Part shown: one piece after another, positions 36,481-44,903 of the stretch | Layout of the letters: the number at the start of each line of letters is the position of its first letter | Position numbering within the stretch: the first letter of the stretch is position 1 | Source of the DNA: Paenibacillus aceris | GTDB taxonomy: Bacteria > Bacillota > Bacilli > Paenibacillales > NBRC-103111 | Direction of reading: 5' to 3' | Length of the DNA: 64,000 bases | NCBI RefSeq assembly: GCF_017874035.1 | Contig: NZ_JAGGKV010000004.1 | Coordinates: 310,001 to 374,000 of the forward strand | Program-made: the position numbers and the translations under genes | Notes under the pieces: model-generated | Told to the model about the DNA's origin: nothing | What the model saw: the letters and a program-made list of their open reading frames with translations, nothing else | Databases searched by the model: none

Positions 36481-37797
36481 CTATTCGGCTTTTACCTTCG
36501 TACCCTCAGACAAATTGTCTGCAGGATTCACGATGATTTGTTGATTGGCCTTGATCTTATCGTTAGGCAGCACATACAGCCAATCCTGGTTTTTCTCTTC
36601 TGTTTTCACTTCAACGAGGTGTGCCGTATTGGAGTCCATGCTGAACAGATATTCCTTTTGATCCTTTTTGATGACGGCGCTTTTGGGCACTTCCAGGCGG
36701 CTCTGCCCGGCAGCTTCCAGTTTCACCTCTGCCACCATGCCGGCGAACAGCAAGCCGTCTTTATTGTCAACCTTTACTTTCACAGGGAATGAGTTGCTGT
36801 TTGTGCTCGCGACCGGGCTGACGAATGAGATTACGCCCTGAAAGCTTTTATCCGCTATGTTTTGTATAGCGACGTCTACCTTCATGCCCTCTTTCACTTG
36901 CGTAATTTGACTATCCGCAACACTCAGCTCCACCTGGACTTGATCCATATTCACAAGCGAAAGGATCTGCACCCCGGCTTGCGCCAGCTCACCCGGCGAA
37001 ATGCTTTTTTTCACGATGACTCCGTCAATCGGAGCGGTAATTGTCGCATTGCTCAGCCCGCTGCTTGCAAGCTCCAAGCTTGCATTCAAACGCTCGACAT
37101 CCGCTTGCAGCGCTTTGAGCGTATTGTCAGTCGGACCGCTTTGAGTCAGTTCCAGCTTCGCCTTTGCTCCTTGCAGCTGTGCTTCAGCCGCTCTTTGCGC
37201 GCCCATCGCTTGGTCATAAGCTGCCTTTGCTTTCTCATAATCGAACTTGCCTTTATCCATATCTTCTTGCGTTACACTGGAGTTGCTTTCGAATGCATTG
37301 CGAAGACGGTTATACGTGCTTGTAGAAAGATCCAACCCAGCTTTAGCCTGTTGCATGGCGGCAGTTGCCTGTTCGTAGGAACCTTGGGCTCCATTTACGG
37401 AACTTTGAAGTCCGGTAATCTCTTGCTTACGGGCGCCTGCCTGCGTATCAGCTAGCTTCGCTTGAGCTGCACTGCTTGCATATTCGGCTTGCTTGACCTG
37501 TTGGATCAATTCACTTGTCTCCAATTGGACGAGTACATCTCCCTTTTTAATCTTGCTGCCTTCCTGCACATTGACGACTGCTGCTTTACCGGATGCTTTC
37601 GAGACGATATTGATGCTCTGGTCCGGGATTATTTTACCGTTCAGGCCTGCAGCTGCAGGGTACCCCAGCTTGATCACTCGTACCGGAACGGCTGTCGTAC
37701 CCGCTTCTCCTGACACCTGCGCCCCGCATGCGGGAAGAATAACGACGGCAGTAAGCACAAGTACGGCTGGAACAATTAATTTATTTAATCGATTCAT
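36481..37797 (-). CDS. HlyD/RND-type adaptor lipoprotein
   Basis: Membrane-fusion lipoprotein of 438 aa. Lipobox ILPAC, Cys at residue 24. The lipoyl halves are KAAVVNVQEGSKIKKGDVLVQLE and NATITAPIDGVIVKKSISPGELA, enclosing a coiled coil of about 130 residues. A beta-barrel domain and a membrane-proximal C-terminus follow. The start ATG has AAGGAG. It lies 12 bp before the MFS gene and 20 bp after the short adaptor. Adaptors of this build usually serve RND or MacB pumps, so its pairing with an MFS pump is unusual. Confidence 0.9.
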   Translation of the reverse strand: MNRLNKLIVPAVLVLTAVVILPACGAQVSGEAGTTAVPVRVIKLGYPAAAGLNGKIIPDQSINIVSKASGKAAVVNVQEGSKIKKGDVLVQLETSELIQQVKQAEYASSAAQAKLADTQAGARKQEITGLQSSVNGAQGSYEQATAAMQQAKAGLDLSTSTYNRLRNAFESNSSVTQEDMDKGKFDYEKAKAAYDQAMGAQRAAEAQLQGAKAKLELTQSGPTDNTLKALQADVERLNASLELASSGLSNATITAPIDGVIVKKSISPGELAQAGVQILSLVNMDQVQVELSVADSQITQVKEGMKVDVAIQNIADKSFQGVISFVSPVASTNSNSFPVKVKVDNKDGLLFAGMVAEVKLEAAGQSRLEVPKSAVIKKDQKEYLFSMDSNTAHLVEVKTEEKNQDWLYVLPNDKIKANQQIIVNPADNLSEGTKVKAE

Positions 37798-37817
37798 AGG
37801 AACTGGCTCCTTCTTGT

Positions 37818-38477
37818 TTAATTGCTCTTCAAGTGAATTTTGATGGTCGTGCTGATGCCAGGCAATAGATCAAGTCCTTGGTTGTCATCAATCGATATCT
37901 TGATAGGAATGCGCTGTGTCACCTTTGTGAAATTGCCGCTTGTGTTCGTTGAGGAAAGCAGTGAGAAGGTCGCTGCCGTTGCTTTGCTTATTTCTTGCAC
38001 TTTCCCCGTCAGAACCTTGCCTGAGAAATTATCCATTCTGATTTCAACCTTTTGACCATCGCGGATTTTATTAATCTCCGTTTCTTCAATGTTGGCCGAC
38101 ACATACAGTTTGCTAGTGTCTACGACCATAGCCACAGCCTGACCTACCGACGCTACCTCTCCTGCCTTGATCATGGTCTTGATCACTGTGCCATCTATCG
38201 GTGCTCGAAGTGCTGCTTGATCCATACTGCTCATAGCCAAATTATTGATATCCTGCTGCCCGATAATCTGATCGGCAAGTACATGCTCGCCTTCGTCGAC
38301 CTGCAAGGAAGTCACCTTGCCGGTAATACGCGGCATCACTTTGTATATATTTCCAGCCAATCGGGAATCCTCGGTAGAAATATAATTCTGGCCTTGATAC
38401 CAGAAATAACCGGCGATCGATCCGCCACCGATTACCATAGCGGTTAAAATGACATACAACATAATTTTTCGTTTCAT
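37818..38477 (-). CDS. Short HlyD/EmrA-type adaptor
   Basis: Membrane-anchored adaptor of 219 aa with one N-terminal helix (residues 5-25). It keeps the lipoyl domain (VMPRITGKVTSLQVDEGEHV and AALRAPIDGTVIKTMIKAGE) and a beta-barrel but lacks the coiled-coil hairpin of EmrA. It is the first gene of the efflux operon; the start ATG has GAGGAG. A near-perfect promoter and four 13-bp operator repeats lie just upstream, so expression should be repressed by the divergent TetR protein. Confidence 0.88.
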   Translation of the reverse strand: MKRKIMLYVILTAMVIGGGSIAGYFWYQGQNYISTEDSRLAGNIYKVMPRITGKVTSLQVDEGEHVLADQIIGQQDINNLAMSSMDQAALRAPIDGTVIKTMIKAGEVASVGQAVAMVVDTSKLYVSANIEETEINKIRDGQKVEIRMDNFSGKVLTGKVQEISKATAATFSLLSSTNTSGNFTKVTQRIPIKISIDDNQGLDLLPGISTTIKIHLKSN

Positions 38478-38505
38478 GGCTTCTCCTCTGCTTCCTTTTT
38501 CGTTT

Positions 38506-38557
38506 TTAACAATTGTTCTTAACGATCATTCTTAACAAACGTTTTTAACAATCGTTA
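38506..38557. promoter_or_regulatory. Four tandem 13-bp operator repeats
   Basis: Exactly four abutting 13-mers: TTAACAATTGTTC, TTAACGATCATTC, TTAACAAACGTTT, TTAACAATCGTTA. Each holds a palindromic core of the AACNANNGTT kind. They start about 10 bp after the predicted transcription start of the efflux operon. A related palindrome lies in the tetR promoter. They are the likely binding array of the divergent TetR protein. Confidence 0.7.
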
Positions 38558-38574
38558 AAATCTGTATGATGGAA

Positions 38575-38603
38575 ATTATATGACCTTCTTATTAACCAGT
38601 CAA
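38575..38603 (-). promoter_or_regulatory. Sigma-A promoter of the efflux operon
   Basis: TTGACT (38598-38603), a 17-bp spacer and a consensus TATAAT (38575-38580) on the minus strand. Transcription would begin near 38568, directly before the operator repeats. Confidence 0.8.
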
Positions 38604-38638
38604 TTAAAATTTTTCCATCCCTGCTATGGTCCCAATCC

Positions 38639-38674
38639 AAAAAGCCTCCGCCCCCTTGTAAGGAGTCGCAGGCT
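38639..38674 (-). terminator. Minus-strand terminator between the divergent promoters
   Basis: AGCCTGCG..CTCCTT pairs with AAGGGGG..CGGAGGCT and is followed by TTTTT on the minus strand. It lies upstream of the efflux promoter and downstream of nothing obvious, so it may insulate that promoter from antisense transcription through tetR. Confidence 0.6.
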
Positions 38675-38687
38675 AATGTCCGAAAAA

Positions 38688-38748
38688 TTGACTAAAGTCA
38701 TAATCTCCTTTAAAATTCGTTAAAACAGGTGTTCCTAACAACTGTTAG
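38688..38748 (+). promoter_or_regulatory. tetR promoter with operator
   Basis: TTGACT (38688-38693), a 17-bp spacer and TAAAAT (38711-38716). Just downstream lies CTAACAACTGTTAG (38735-38748), a palindrome resembling the tandem operator units. This suggests negative autoregulation. Confidence 0.7.
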
Positions 38749-38771
38749 ACGGAGGTGCGGTTGATTCCTAT

Positions 38772-39350
38772 ATGAGCAAACAGGAAATTGATGTGAAACA
38801 TAAAATTATCGTGTCTGCGAAAAAGCTTTTCTCCGAACTTGGCTACGATGGAACGAGTGTTAGAAAAATTTGTGACGAAGCCGGAGTTTCATTGCCGCTT
38901 GTTTCGTATCATTTCGGAGGCAAGGAAAACGTATTTCTGGCCATACTCGAGCCACTAAGCAGACTTCCTTATTTTCCCGAGACGGGGGATCCCAAGCAAG
39001 ATCTGCAGAATTATCTCGAGGTCTATATTGCCTTTTATCAGCAGGAACGAGAACTTTCACAAATCATAAGACAAGAACTAGCCATGAATAGTGCAAGATC
39101 GGACAAGATCATTGCGTTTATTCAAGCCACGACAGATAAATTAAAACGTATTTTGGAAAACGGTCGGGACAAAGGTATCTTTCAATTCGAGTCCCTATCG
39201 AACAACGTGCGCTTTATCCTTGGGTGTTTGAACATGTCCTCCGTCTCAAGAGTCGAGATGCTCGAAGTCCTCATTGGACCGACAGATGACTCCAACTACC
39301 CTATAGAGAAAGAGGTTATTGATTTTATTTATAAAGGAATTCGAAACTAA
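38772..39350 (+). CDS. TetR/AcrR-family repressor
   Basis: Dimeric DNA-binding repressor of 192 aa. The N-terminal helix-turn-helix is clear (GTSVRKICDEAGVSLPLVSYHFGGKENVF, cited here by its ends: GTSVRK to GKENVF, residues about 26-54). The C-terminal ligand domain is all-helical and unclassified. It is divergent from the two-adaptor MFS efflux operon and is flanked by matching operators, so a local drug-responsive repressor is likely. GGAGGTG lies 14 bp before the ATG, rather far, but no better start is available. Confidence 0.9.
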   Translation: MSKQEIDVKHKIIVSAKKLFSELGYDGTSVRKICDEAGVSLPLVSYHFGGKENVFLAILEPLSRLPYFPETGDPKQDLQNYLEVYIAFYQQERELSQIIRQELAMNSARSDKIIAFIQATTDKLKRILENGRDKGIFQFESLSNNVRFILGCLNMSSVSRVEMLEVLIGPTDDSNYPIEKEVIDFIYKGIRN

Positions 39351-39355
39351 CAATG

Positions 39356-39396
39356 AAGTGCAGTTCTCCCTTATTAGGGGGCTGCACTTTTCTTTT
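39356..39396 (+). terminator. Terminator of tetR
   Basis: AAGTGCAG..CCC and GGG..CTGCACTT pair, followed by TTCTTTTTC. It lies a few bases past the stop. Confidence 0.85.
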
Positions 39397-39586
39397 TCTA
39401 TGATTAGCTTATGCCGAAGTCCCTAACCCTCATCTTTTGTACGCGCACAACAATATTTACCCTCACAAAATCTTAAGGACTTTCGCAAAACTGTTTCTCT
39501 AGACCCACTCGGCTACCATCAGGTATAGTAATCAATGCACCATAAAGATCGATAGTTTTATTGACAGACGAGTGGAGGTAGTTTGG

Positions 39587-40480
39587 ATGACTGCGGGGAA
39601 TCAACGGTCGCTTTTAGCTGGATGGATCAGTTTAATAAGCAATCTTTTTCTTACGGTTGGTAAAATTTTTGTGGGTTTGTTCTTTAATAGCCAGGTATTA
39701 TTGGCTGATGGGGTTCATAATGCCGGGGATGTCATTGCCTCAGGTGCGGCTCTAGGGTCAATGAAAATATCTCAGCAACCGGCGGATGAAGATCACCCTT
39801 ACGGACATGGAAAAGCAGAAGTTCTAGGCTCCGGGATTGTAGCCATTATTTTATTTCTTGCGGCGCTGTATATCGCTTATCATTCTGTATTAGCCTTATT
39901 TGAAGAATCACATCCTGCAAGCACAGTTGCGCTAATAGCTGCAGGTATTTCGTTAGTATGGAAATGGTGGTTATATGTTTATACCATTCGGATTGGAAAA
40001 GAAATCAACTCAAAGGGATTGCTTGCAACAGCATACGATCACCTGGCGGATGTATACTGCTCGATCGCAGCTGTAATCGGAATAGGTCTTTCTTTAGCCG
40101 GAGAGTATTGGGGGATTATTTATTTGTCTTTCGGAGACTCGGTGGCAGGGATTATCGTTGCTTTTTTTGTCTTAAAATTAGCAGTGACTATGGCCAAAGA
40201 AGCCGCCGATATTCTTATGGAGAAGAATGTCGATCAAAACAAGCTTGATGCGTATATTGAACTGATTGAATCCGTTGATAACGTCAAACGCATAGATCGA
40301 GTTCGAGCAAGGGAACATGGACACTATATTCTCGTGGATGTCCGTGTTAGCGTCCCGGCAGAATTGACCGTCCAAGAAGGGCATGACATCTCCCGAAATA
40401 TTAAACAAGCTATCATGACCCGACATAAAGACGTTGATGAAGTACTCATACATCTAAATCCTTACTATCAAGTGGGTTAA
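39587..40480 (+). CDS. Cation diffusion facilitator (CDF) exporter
   Basis: Divalent-metal/proton antiporter of 297 aa with six helices and a cytoplasmic C-terminal domain. The two HxxxD/DxxxD metal-site motifs are seen as LLADGVHNAGD (helix 2) and AYDHLADVYCS (helix 5), and DHPYGHGKAE follows helix 2. I use the ATG at 39587, six bases after GGAGGT, rather than the GTG five codons earlier. It is a single gene with its own convergent terminator. The ion (Zn, Mn or Fe) cannot be told from these motifs. Confidence 0.92.
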   Translation: MTAGNQRSLLAGWISLISNLFLTVGKIFVGLFFNSQVLLADGVHNAGDVIASGAALGSMKISQQPADEDHPYGHGKAEVLGSGIVAIILFLAALYIAYHSVLALFEESHPASTVALIAAGISLVWKWWLYVYTIRIGKEINSKGLLATAYDHLADVYCSIAAVIGIGLSLAGEYWGIIYLSFGDSVAGIIVAFFVLKLAVTMAKEAADILMEKNVDQNKLDAYIELIESVDNVKRIDRVRAREHGHYILVDVRVSVPAELTVQEGHDISRNIKQAIMTRHKDVDEVLIHLNPYYQVG

Positions 40481-40488
40481 CACATACG

Positions 40489-40526
40489 AAAGCCGAGTCA
40501 TGAGAAATCTCTCCTGCTCGGCTTTT
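40489..40526. terminator. Bidirectional terminator between the CDF and EamA genes
   Basis: AAAGCCGAG and CTCGGCTTT pair around a 19-nt loop, with a T-rich tail on the plus strand and a T-poor one on the minus. It serves the two convergent genes. Confidence 0.75.
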
Positions 40527-40541
40527 GCTTTCGGTTATGAA

Positions 40542-41417
40542 TTAGCCCATAATCTGCTCTCGGCTCTTCCTGCTTCCGCGCCAATCGGATACGACTACAC
40601 CAAGTAGGACAAGCGCCGCACCGATATAGCCTCTTAACGGCAATATTTCATGGGCGAACAAGAACCCAAATAGAGCGGCAAACACGGGTTCGAGCGCAAA
40701 GATTAAACCGGTTCGGGTAGGTGTCGTATACTTTTGAGCCAAAGGCTGAACAACAAAACCAAAGGCGCTGCATACGAGGCTAAGCACCAGAATGGAGATC
40801 CATCCGTTTAAAGTGGCTGGAAGCGAAGGCTTTTCAAAGATAAACGAAAAGAGCAATCCAAAGGCGCCGGCGAAACCTAATTGCCATATGCCCAGATTCA
40901 ACGAATCCGATTTTTTCGCTGCGGTTCCGGTAATGATGATATAGACGGCGTAAAATAACGCGGACAGAATACATAGGACATCACCCGGATATATATGCAA
41001 TTGGCTGTTCAGCGTAAGGAGTCCCATCCCGATGAAGGAGAGGCACACGCCAATGATAAGGCTGAGATGCTGCTTTTTCTTAAACACAAGAACGTAAATT
41101 AATGGGACAAAAATGACCGTTAGACTAACCAAAAAACCGGCATTGGACGTCGTTGTCGTTTTCAAGCCAAAGGTAATGCATGTAAAAATACAGAACAACA
41201 GGAACCCAAGTAAAGCTCCATATCGGATAGTGCGGAAATCCGTTTTCCGTAAATGTTTAAAGAAGAGGGCTGCTGTGACAAGGAAAGCAAACCCGAAACG
41301 TAAAGCGATTAAATTAAACTCATCGATACTATTCAGTCCATTTTGCATGAACAGGTACGAGGATCCCCAACATAATGTCACTGCGATCAACAACCATTCT
41401 GCTTTTTCACGTTTCAC
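40542..41417 (-). CDS. EamA/DMT-family transporter
   Basis: Ten-helix exporter of the drug/metabolite superfamily, 291 aa, with two EamA repeats (the first ends near residue 135; the second includes LEPVFAALFGFLFAHEILPLRGYIGAALVLLGV, residues about 240-272). It starts at a GTG with GGAGGATC upstream. It is divergent from a LysR regulator with palindromes between, the usual layout for amino-acid or metabolite exporters. Substrate unknown. Confidence 0.9.
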   Translation of the reverse strand: MKREKAEWLLIAVTLCWGSSYLFMQNGLNSIDEFNLIALRFGFAFLVTAALFFKHLRKTDFRTIRYGALLGFLLFCIFTCITFGLKTTTTSNAGFLVSLTVIFVPLIYVLVFKKKQHLSLIIGVCLSFIGMGLLTLNSQLHIYPGDVLCILSALFYAVYIIITGTAAKKSDSLNLGIWQLGFAGAFGLLFSFIFEKPSLPATLNGWISILVLSLVCSAFGFVVQPLAQKYTTPTRTGLIFALEPVFAALFGFLFAHEILPLRGYIGAALVLLGVVVSDWRGSRKSREQIMG

Positions 41418-41513
41418 TTCCGATCCTCCTATTTCTCATCTTAGCTCAAATGGCTACCGTTTCAATTCCGCTGCTAACACAGTATACTAAATCTTCATGT
41501 ACAAGAATACTGA

Positions 41514-41547
41514 ATGTTTATTATACTAAACATGAGAATTACTCATG
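41514..41547. promoter_or_regulatory. Operator palindromes between EamA and lysR genes
   Basis: ATGTTTA/TAAACAT with a 6-bp spacer (41514-41533), and CATGAG/CTCATG with a 5-bp spacer (41531-41547). They lie just upstream of the LysR start and contain a T-N11-A pattern, fitting a LysR binding site. Confidence 0.5.
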
Positions 41548-41569
41548 TAAAACAGAAGGAGCGGATCCA

Positions 41570-42439
41570 TTGAGCATTGCAAAATATGAGGTCTTCATGA
41601 AAGTGGTCGAGCAGGGAAGCCTGACCAAGGCTGCCGAATTGCTGGGCTTCACCCAATCGGGAGTGAGCCATACGATTAACAGTCTGGAATCGGAGCTTGG
41701 ATTCACCCTTTTGCTCCGCGGCCGCTCCGGTGTTAAATTAACAGCGAACGGCGAGCAGTTGTTAAAACCGATCCGCGAAATCCTTAATTGGAACGAACAA
41801 TTGAAGCAGGTTGTAACCTCGATCCACGGCTTGGAAACAGGAACGATCCGCATCGGCTCCTTTACCAGTGTATCTGTTCACTGGCTTCCGGGCATGATGA
41901 AACAGTATCAGAATGACTATCCGAATATTGAATTTAAACTGATGGAAGGTGACTATGAAGAGATAGAAAACTGGATCGCCGCAGGGGAAGTGGATTGCGG
42001 TTTTATTACGATTCCCGCACGGGGAAGCTTTGATGTAGTCCCACTGAAGAAGGACCGGATGTTGGCCATTTTGCCTTTGACGCATCCCCTGAGTCAACTC
42101 CCCTTCTTTCCACTATCGCAAATTGAAAAGGAGCCGTTCATCATTCAGCGTGATGGATCGGATTACGATGTCAGGCGCATCTTGGATCAAACGTCACTCA
42201 AACCCCACATAAAGTTCTCGTCAGGAGATGATTATGCCATTATCGCGATGGTCGAGAACGGATTGGGCATTTCCATACTTCCTGAACTGGTCCTTCAGGG
42301 AAGGAATCACAACGTTCATTCGCTGGAGTTGGAGAATCATAGTTACCGTTTCCTGGGTATTGCCGTTCATTCCATGAAAGATGCGTCGCCGGCCACCAAA
42401 CGGTTCGTCAATCATGTGCAGCAATGGTTGAAGTGTTAA
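41570..42439 (+). CDS. LysR-family transcriptional regulator
   Basis: Regulator of 289 aa. The true start is the TTG at 41570 with AAGGAG eight bases upstream; the frame is open further up but that part is non-coding promoter. The N-terminal HTH is typical (FMKVVEQGSLTKAAELLGF; TQSGVSHTINSLE). The C-terminal domain is the substrate-binding fold (GTIRIGSFTSVSVHWLPGMM; VENGLGISILPELV). It probably activates the divergent EamA exporter in response to its substrate. Confidence 0.92.
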   Translation: MSIAKYEVFMKVVEQGSLTKAAELLGFTQSGVSHTINSLESELGFTLLLRGRSGVKLTANGEQLLKPIREILNWNEQLKQVVTSIHGLETGTIRIGSFTSVSVHWLPGMMKQYQNDYPNIEFKLMEGDYEEIENWIAAGEVDCGFITIPARGSFDVVPLKKDRMLAILPLTHPLSQLPFFPLSQIEKEPFIIQRDGSDYDVRRILDQTSLKPHIKFSSGDDYAIIAMVENGLGISILPELVLQGRNHNVHSLELENHSYRFLGIAVHSMKDASPATKRFVNHVQQWLKC

Positions 42440-42473
42440 AATATCAATCTCGTATCCGATCAATTAGATAATT

Positions 42474-42501
42474 TTGTTCTCCGTTCGTTTAATGGTATAA
42501 T
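42474..42501 (+). promoter_or_regulatory. Promoter of the SRPBCC gene
   Basis: TTGTTC, a 16-bp spacer and a consensus TATAAT (42496-42501), 37 bp before the start codon. Confidence 0.6.
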
Positions 42502-42537
42502 TAACCATAAATCCAAATCTAAAATAGTGAGGCGGTA

Positions 42538-42966
42538 ATGATCATGGAAACAGGCAATACAGTAACCGTAGAAACAACCGTTCATGCACCAGTTGAACAA
42601 GTGTGGGCCTATTGGACAGAACCAAAGCATATAACCAAATGGTCTTTTGCTTCTGATGACTGGCATGCACCTAATGCTGAAAATGATTTAAGAGTTGGCG
42701 GAAAATTTGTTACAAGATTGGAAGCAAAGGATGGAAGCTTTGGATTTGATTTAGGTGGCGTTTATGATGAAGTGAGAGAAAATGAATTCATTTCCTACAC
42801 GATGGGAGATGGAAGAAAAGTTGCAATCTCTTTTATACGTCAAGAAAACGATACGAAGGTAGTTGAAACTTTTGACGCGGAAACCACCAATCCCGTTGAG
42901 ATGCAAAAAGCAGGCTGGCAGGCATTTCTTGACAATTTCAAAAAGTATAGTGAAACTTCACGTTAA
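42538..42966 (+). CDS. SRPBCC/AHSA1-domain protein
   Basis: Small cytoplasmic protein of 142 aa with the START-like/AHSA1 fold: TVHAPVEQVWAYWTEPKHITKW at the N-terminus, GGKFVTRLEA in the sheet and QAGWQAFLDNFKKY in the C-terminal helix region. The family binds hydrophobic ligands or Hsp90-like partners; the specific role is unknown. SD is GAGG. It has its own promoter and a bidirectional terminator. Confidence 0.9.
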   Translation: MIMETGNTVTVETTVHAPVEQVWAYWTEPKHITKWSFASDDWHAPNAENDLRVGGKFVTRLEAKDGSFGFDLGGVYDEVRENEFISYTMGDGRKVAISFIRQENDTKVVETFDAETTNPVEMQKAGWQAFLDNFKKYSETSR

Positions 42967-42972
42967 TACACA

Positions 42973-43000
42973 AAAAAACCTTCCTTTCGGAAGGTTTTTT
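42973..43000. terminator. Bidirectional terminator
   Basis: AAAAAACCTTCC and GGAAGGTTTTTT around a TTTC loop. It serves the SRPBCC gene (plus) and the kinase gene (minus), whose stop it touches. Confidence 0.9.
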
Positions 43001-44628
43001 TATTCACGTTTTGTCATGGGCAGTCTAATCTCAATCAAGGTCCCTTCATTAACCCTGCTCTTATACGTAATGCTGCCTCGGTGTTGTTTAATAATTCTGT
43101 GACAGATCATGAGACCGAGTCCTGTCCCCTTTTCTTTCAAACTATAAAAAGGCTGACCCAGGCGAGGCAACAGCTCCTCAGGGATCCCGCAGCCTTGATC
43201 TTTTATGGAAATCATACATACATCTTCTCCTACTTTTCCTAAACGGATGTCGATCTCCCCGCCATTAGGCATAGACTCTATGGCATTCTTTAAAATATTG
43301 AGAAACACCTGCTTTAATTGATTTTTTTCGCATGTAATGGGCAATTTTGACTCTTCATAATTACGTTTGAATTCAATATTGTTCAGCAGGCTCTGAGGAG
43401 ACAGAAATTCGAGCGTATATTCAATCAGTTCCTCTACATCCGTACAGACAAGCTGAACAGCTTGAGGCTTTGCCAAAGAAAGAAGTTCACTCGTAATGGT
43501 CTCAATGCGTTCAAGTTCACTAAGGAGCAAATCACTGAACTTTATCGAATGATTCTCCCTTTTGTAGATCTGGAGAAATCCCTTGATCGTTGTGAGTGGA
43601 TTTCGAATTTCATGCGCCACTCCTGCTGCCAGCTCCCCGACAACGGACAACTTCTCAGATTGCAAAAGAATTTCTTCCGCTTTTTTGCGTTCGGAGATAT
43701 CACGGCTAATAATGACGATATGCTTGATCGTACCTTCTTCTCCCCTAACTGACCTGCAACGAGACTCTAGTTCGATCCAGCAACCATCTTTGTGTTTGAA
43801 GCGGGTCTCCATGGAGTGAGATTCCTTATCTTCGAACATTTTCATGATCGAACATTTAAAATTTGCCACATCGTCTGGATGTACCAGCTTACATAATTCA
43901 ATACCTTCTAATTCGAAGCCTTTATATCCTAAAACAAGCTCATGAGAAGGTGAAAAGTAACTAACCGAATGATCCTTATCCATGACCATGATCAGGTCCG
44001 ATGTATTCTCAGCGATTAGCCGGTATTTCGATTCACTTGCTTCAAGAGTCTTTTCCATCAGCTTTTTCTCTGTAATGATTCTACGAAGCCTCTCATTGGA
44101 TTCAATAAGTAAGCCCCCCAGGATTACTCCTAACACCACGAACAATAAATACTGAAGGTGAAAGAGTGGCTGGTTTACTAAAATATGAAAAGAAAGTACC
44201 GTAATGATATAGAGAACAATATACGTTCCCATAAGAGCTGCGGTTTTTTTAAGGGGGGTGAATCGTGATATATATAGATGTAAAACGGAGAAAACACCCA
44301 TGATGAATGTCCACCCCACGATGGCAGGAAACCAATTGCCGCTTGAAAGCAGCCTTGTCATCAAGGAAAACAAACCTGTAATTAATCCAGGTACCGGTCC
44401 AAGATAGGCGAAAACCAGAATTACGGGGGCATATCTGATGTCGTAAGAATAGCCTTGCTGCTTGACCGACAACATAATCAGGATGACGGAAACTAGCCCA
44501 GCATATACGCCTGCCCAGAGGTGCAGTTGCTTAAGTGGCTTGTGATTAATGAACGAACGGATAACTAGTGGCGTACTAACTAAGAGTGAAAATATGGAGA
44601 GATTAACAACGTAGTCATAAAGAATCAA
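43000..44628 (-). CDS. Orphan PAS sensor histidine kinase with 5TM (LytS-like) input
   Basis: Membrane kinase of about 542 aa. Five or six N-terminal helices form a 5TMR-LYT-type module (residues 1-185; TGLFSLMTRLLSSGNWFPAI). A PAS/PAC domain follows (about 200-315; NTSDLIMVMDKDHSVSYFS). The HisKA motif is GVAHEIRNPLTTIKGFL, and the ATPase has DQGCGIPEE and GTGLGLMICHRII. Architecture resembles KinB-type sporulation kinases. No regulator gene is adjacent, as is usual for the sporulation phosphorelay. I prefer the TTG at 44628 (GAGGG five bases upstream); an ATG at 44670 lacks an SD. Confidence 0.85.
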   Translation of the reverse strand: MILYDYVVNLSIFSLLVSTPLVIRSFINHKPLKQLHLWAGVYAGLVSVILIMLSVKQQGYSYDIRYAPVILVFAYLGPVPGLITGLFSLMTRLLSSGNWFPAIVGWTFIMGVFSVLHLYISRFTPLKKTAALMGTYIVLYIITVLSFHILVNQPLFHLQYLLFVVLGVILGGLLIESNERLRRIITEKKLMEKTLEASESKYRLIAENTSDLIMVMDKDHSVSYFSPSHELVLGYKGFELEGIELCKLVHPDDVANFKCSIMKMFEDKESHSMETRFKHKDGCWIELESRCRSVRGEEGTIKHIVIISRDISERKKAEEILLQSEKLSVVGELAAGVAHEIRNPLTTIKGFLQIYKRENHSIKFSDLLLSELERIETITSELLSLAKPQAVQLVCTDVEELIEYTLEFLSPQSLLNNIEFKRNYEESKLPITCEKNQLKQVFLNILKNAIESMPNGGEIDIRLGKVGEDVCMISIKDQGCGIPEELLPRLGQPFYSLKEKGTGLGLMICHRIIKQHRGSITYKSRVNEGTLIEIRLPMTKRE

Positions 44629-44756
44629 TATACCCTCACCCTCATATTCGTTTTTCTCATGAATATTCATAACTATCATAAACCATGATGGTAAGTATTT
44701 CTATATAAATGTAACGATAGCCACTTTCTTGTGCTAACGTCTATTCAACCAAGGAT

Positions 44757-44842
44757 AAACGACTCCGTCGTCCTTTTAGGACGAGCGCGTTTGTCAAGGT
44801 AGATGCGAAGCAAAAGTATAAAACTTATACTTTCTTATCTAC
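44757..44842. repeat. Two intergenic inverted repeats
   Basis: AAACG..TCGTCC with GGACGA..CGTTT (44757-44792), and GTAGAT..AAAGTATAA with TTATACTTT..ATCTAC (44799-44842). They lie in the 224-bp gap between the kinase start and the asparaginase terminator. Function unknown. Confidence 0.5.
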
Positions 44843-44848
44843 GTAAAA

Positions 44849-44892
44849 AAAACAGAGTGTTCAAAGTCATAAAGACTGGGAACACTCTGTTT
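44849..44892 (-). terminator. Terminator of the SLH-asparaginase gene
   Basis: AAACAGAGTGTTC and GAACACTCTGTTT form a 13-bp stem, followed on the minus strand by a run of T. Confidence 0.9.
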
Positions 44893-44903
44893 CGAGAATG
44901 ATT

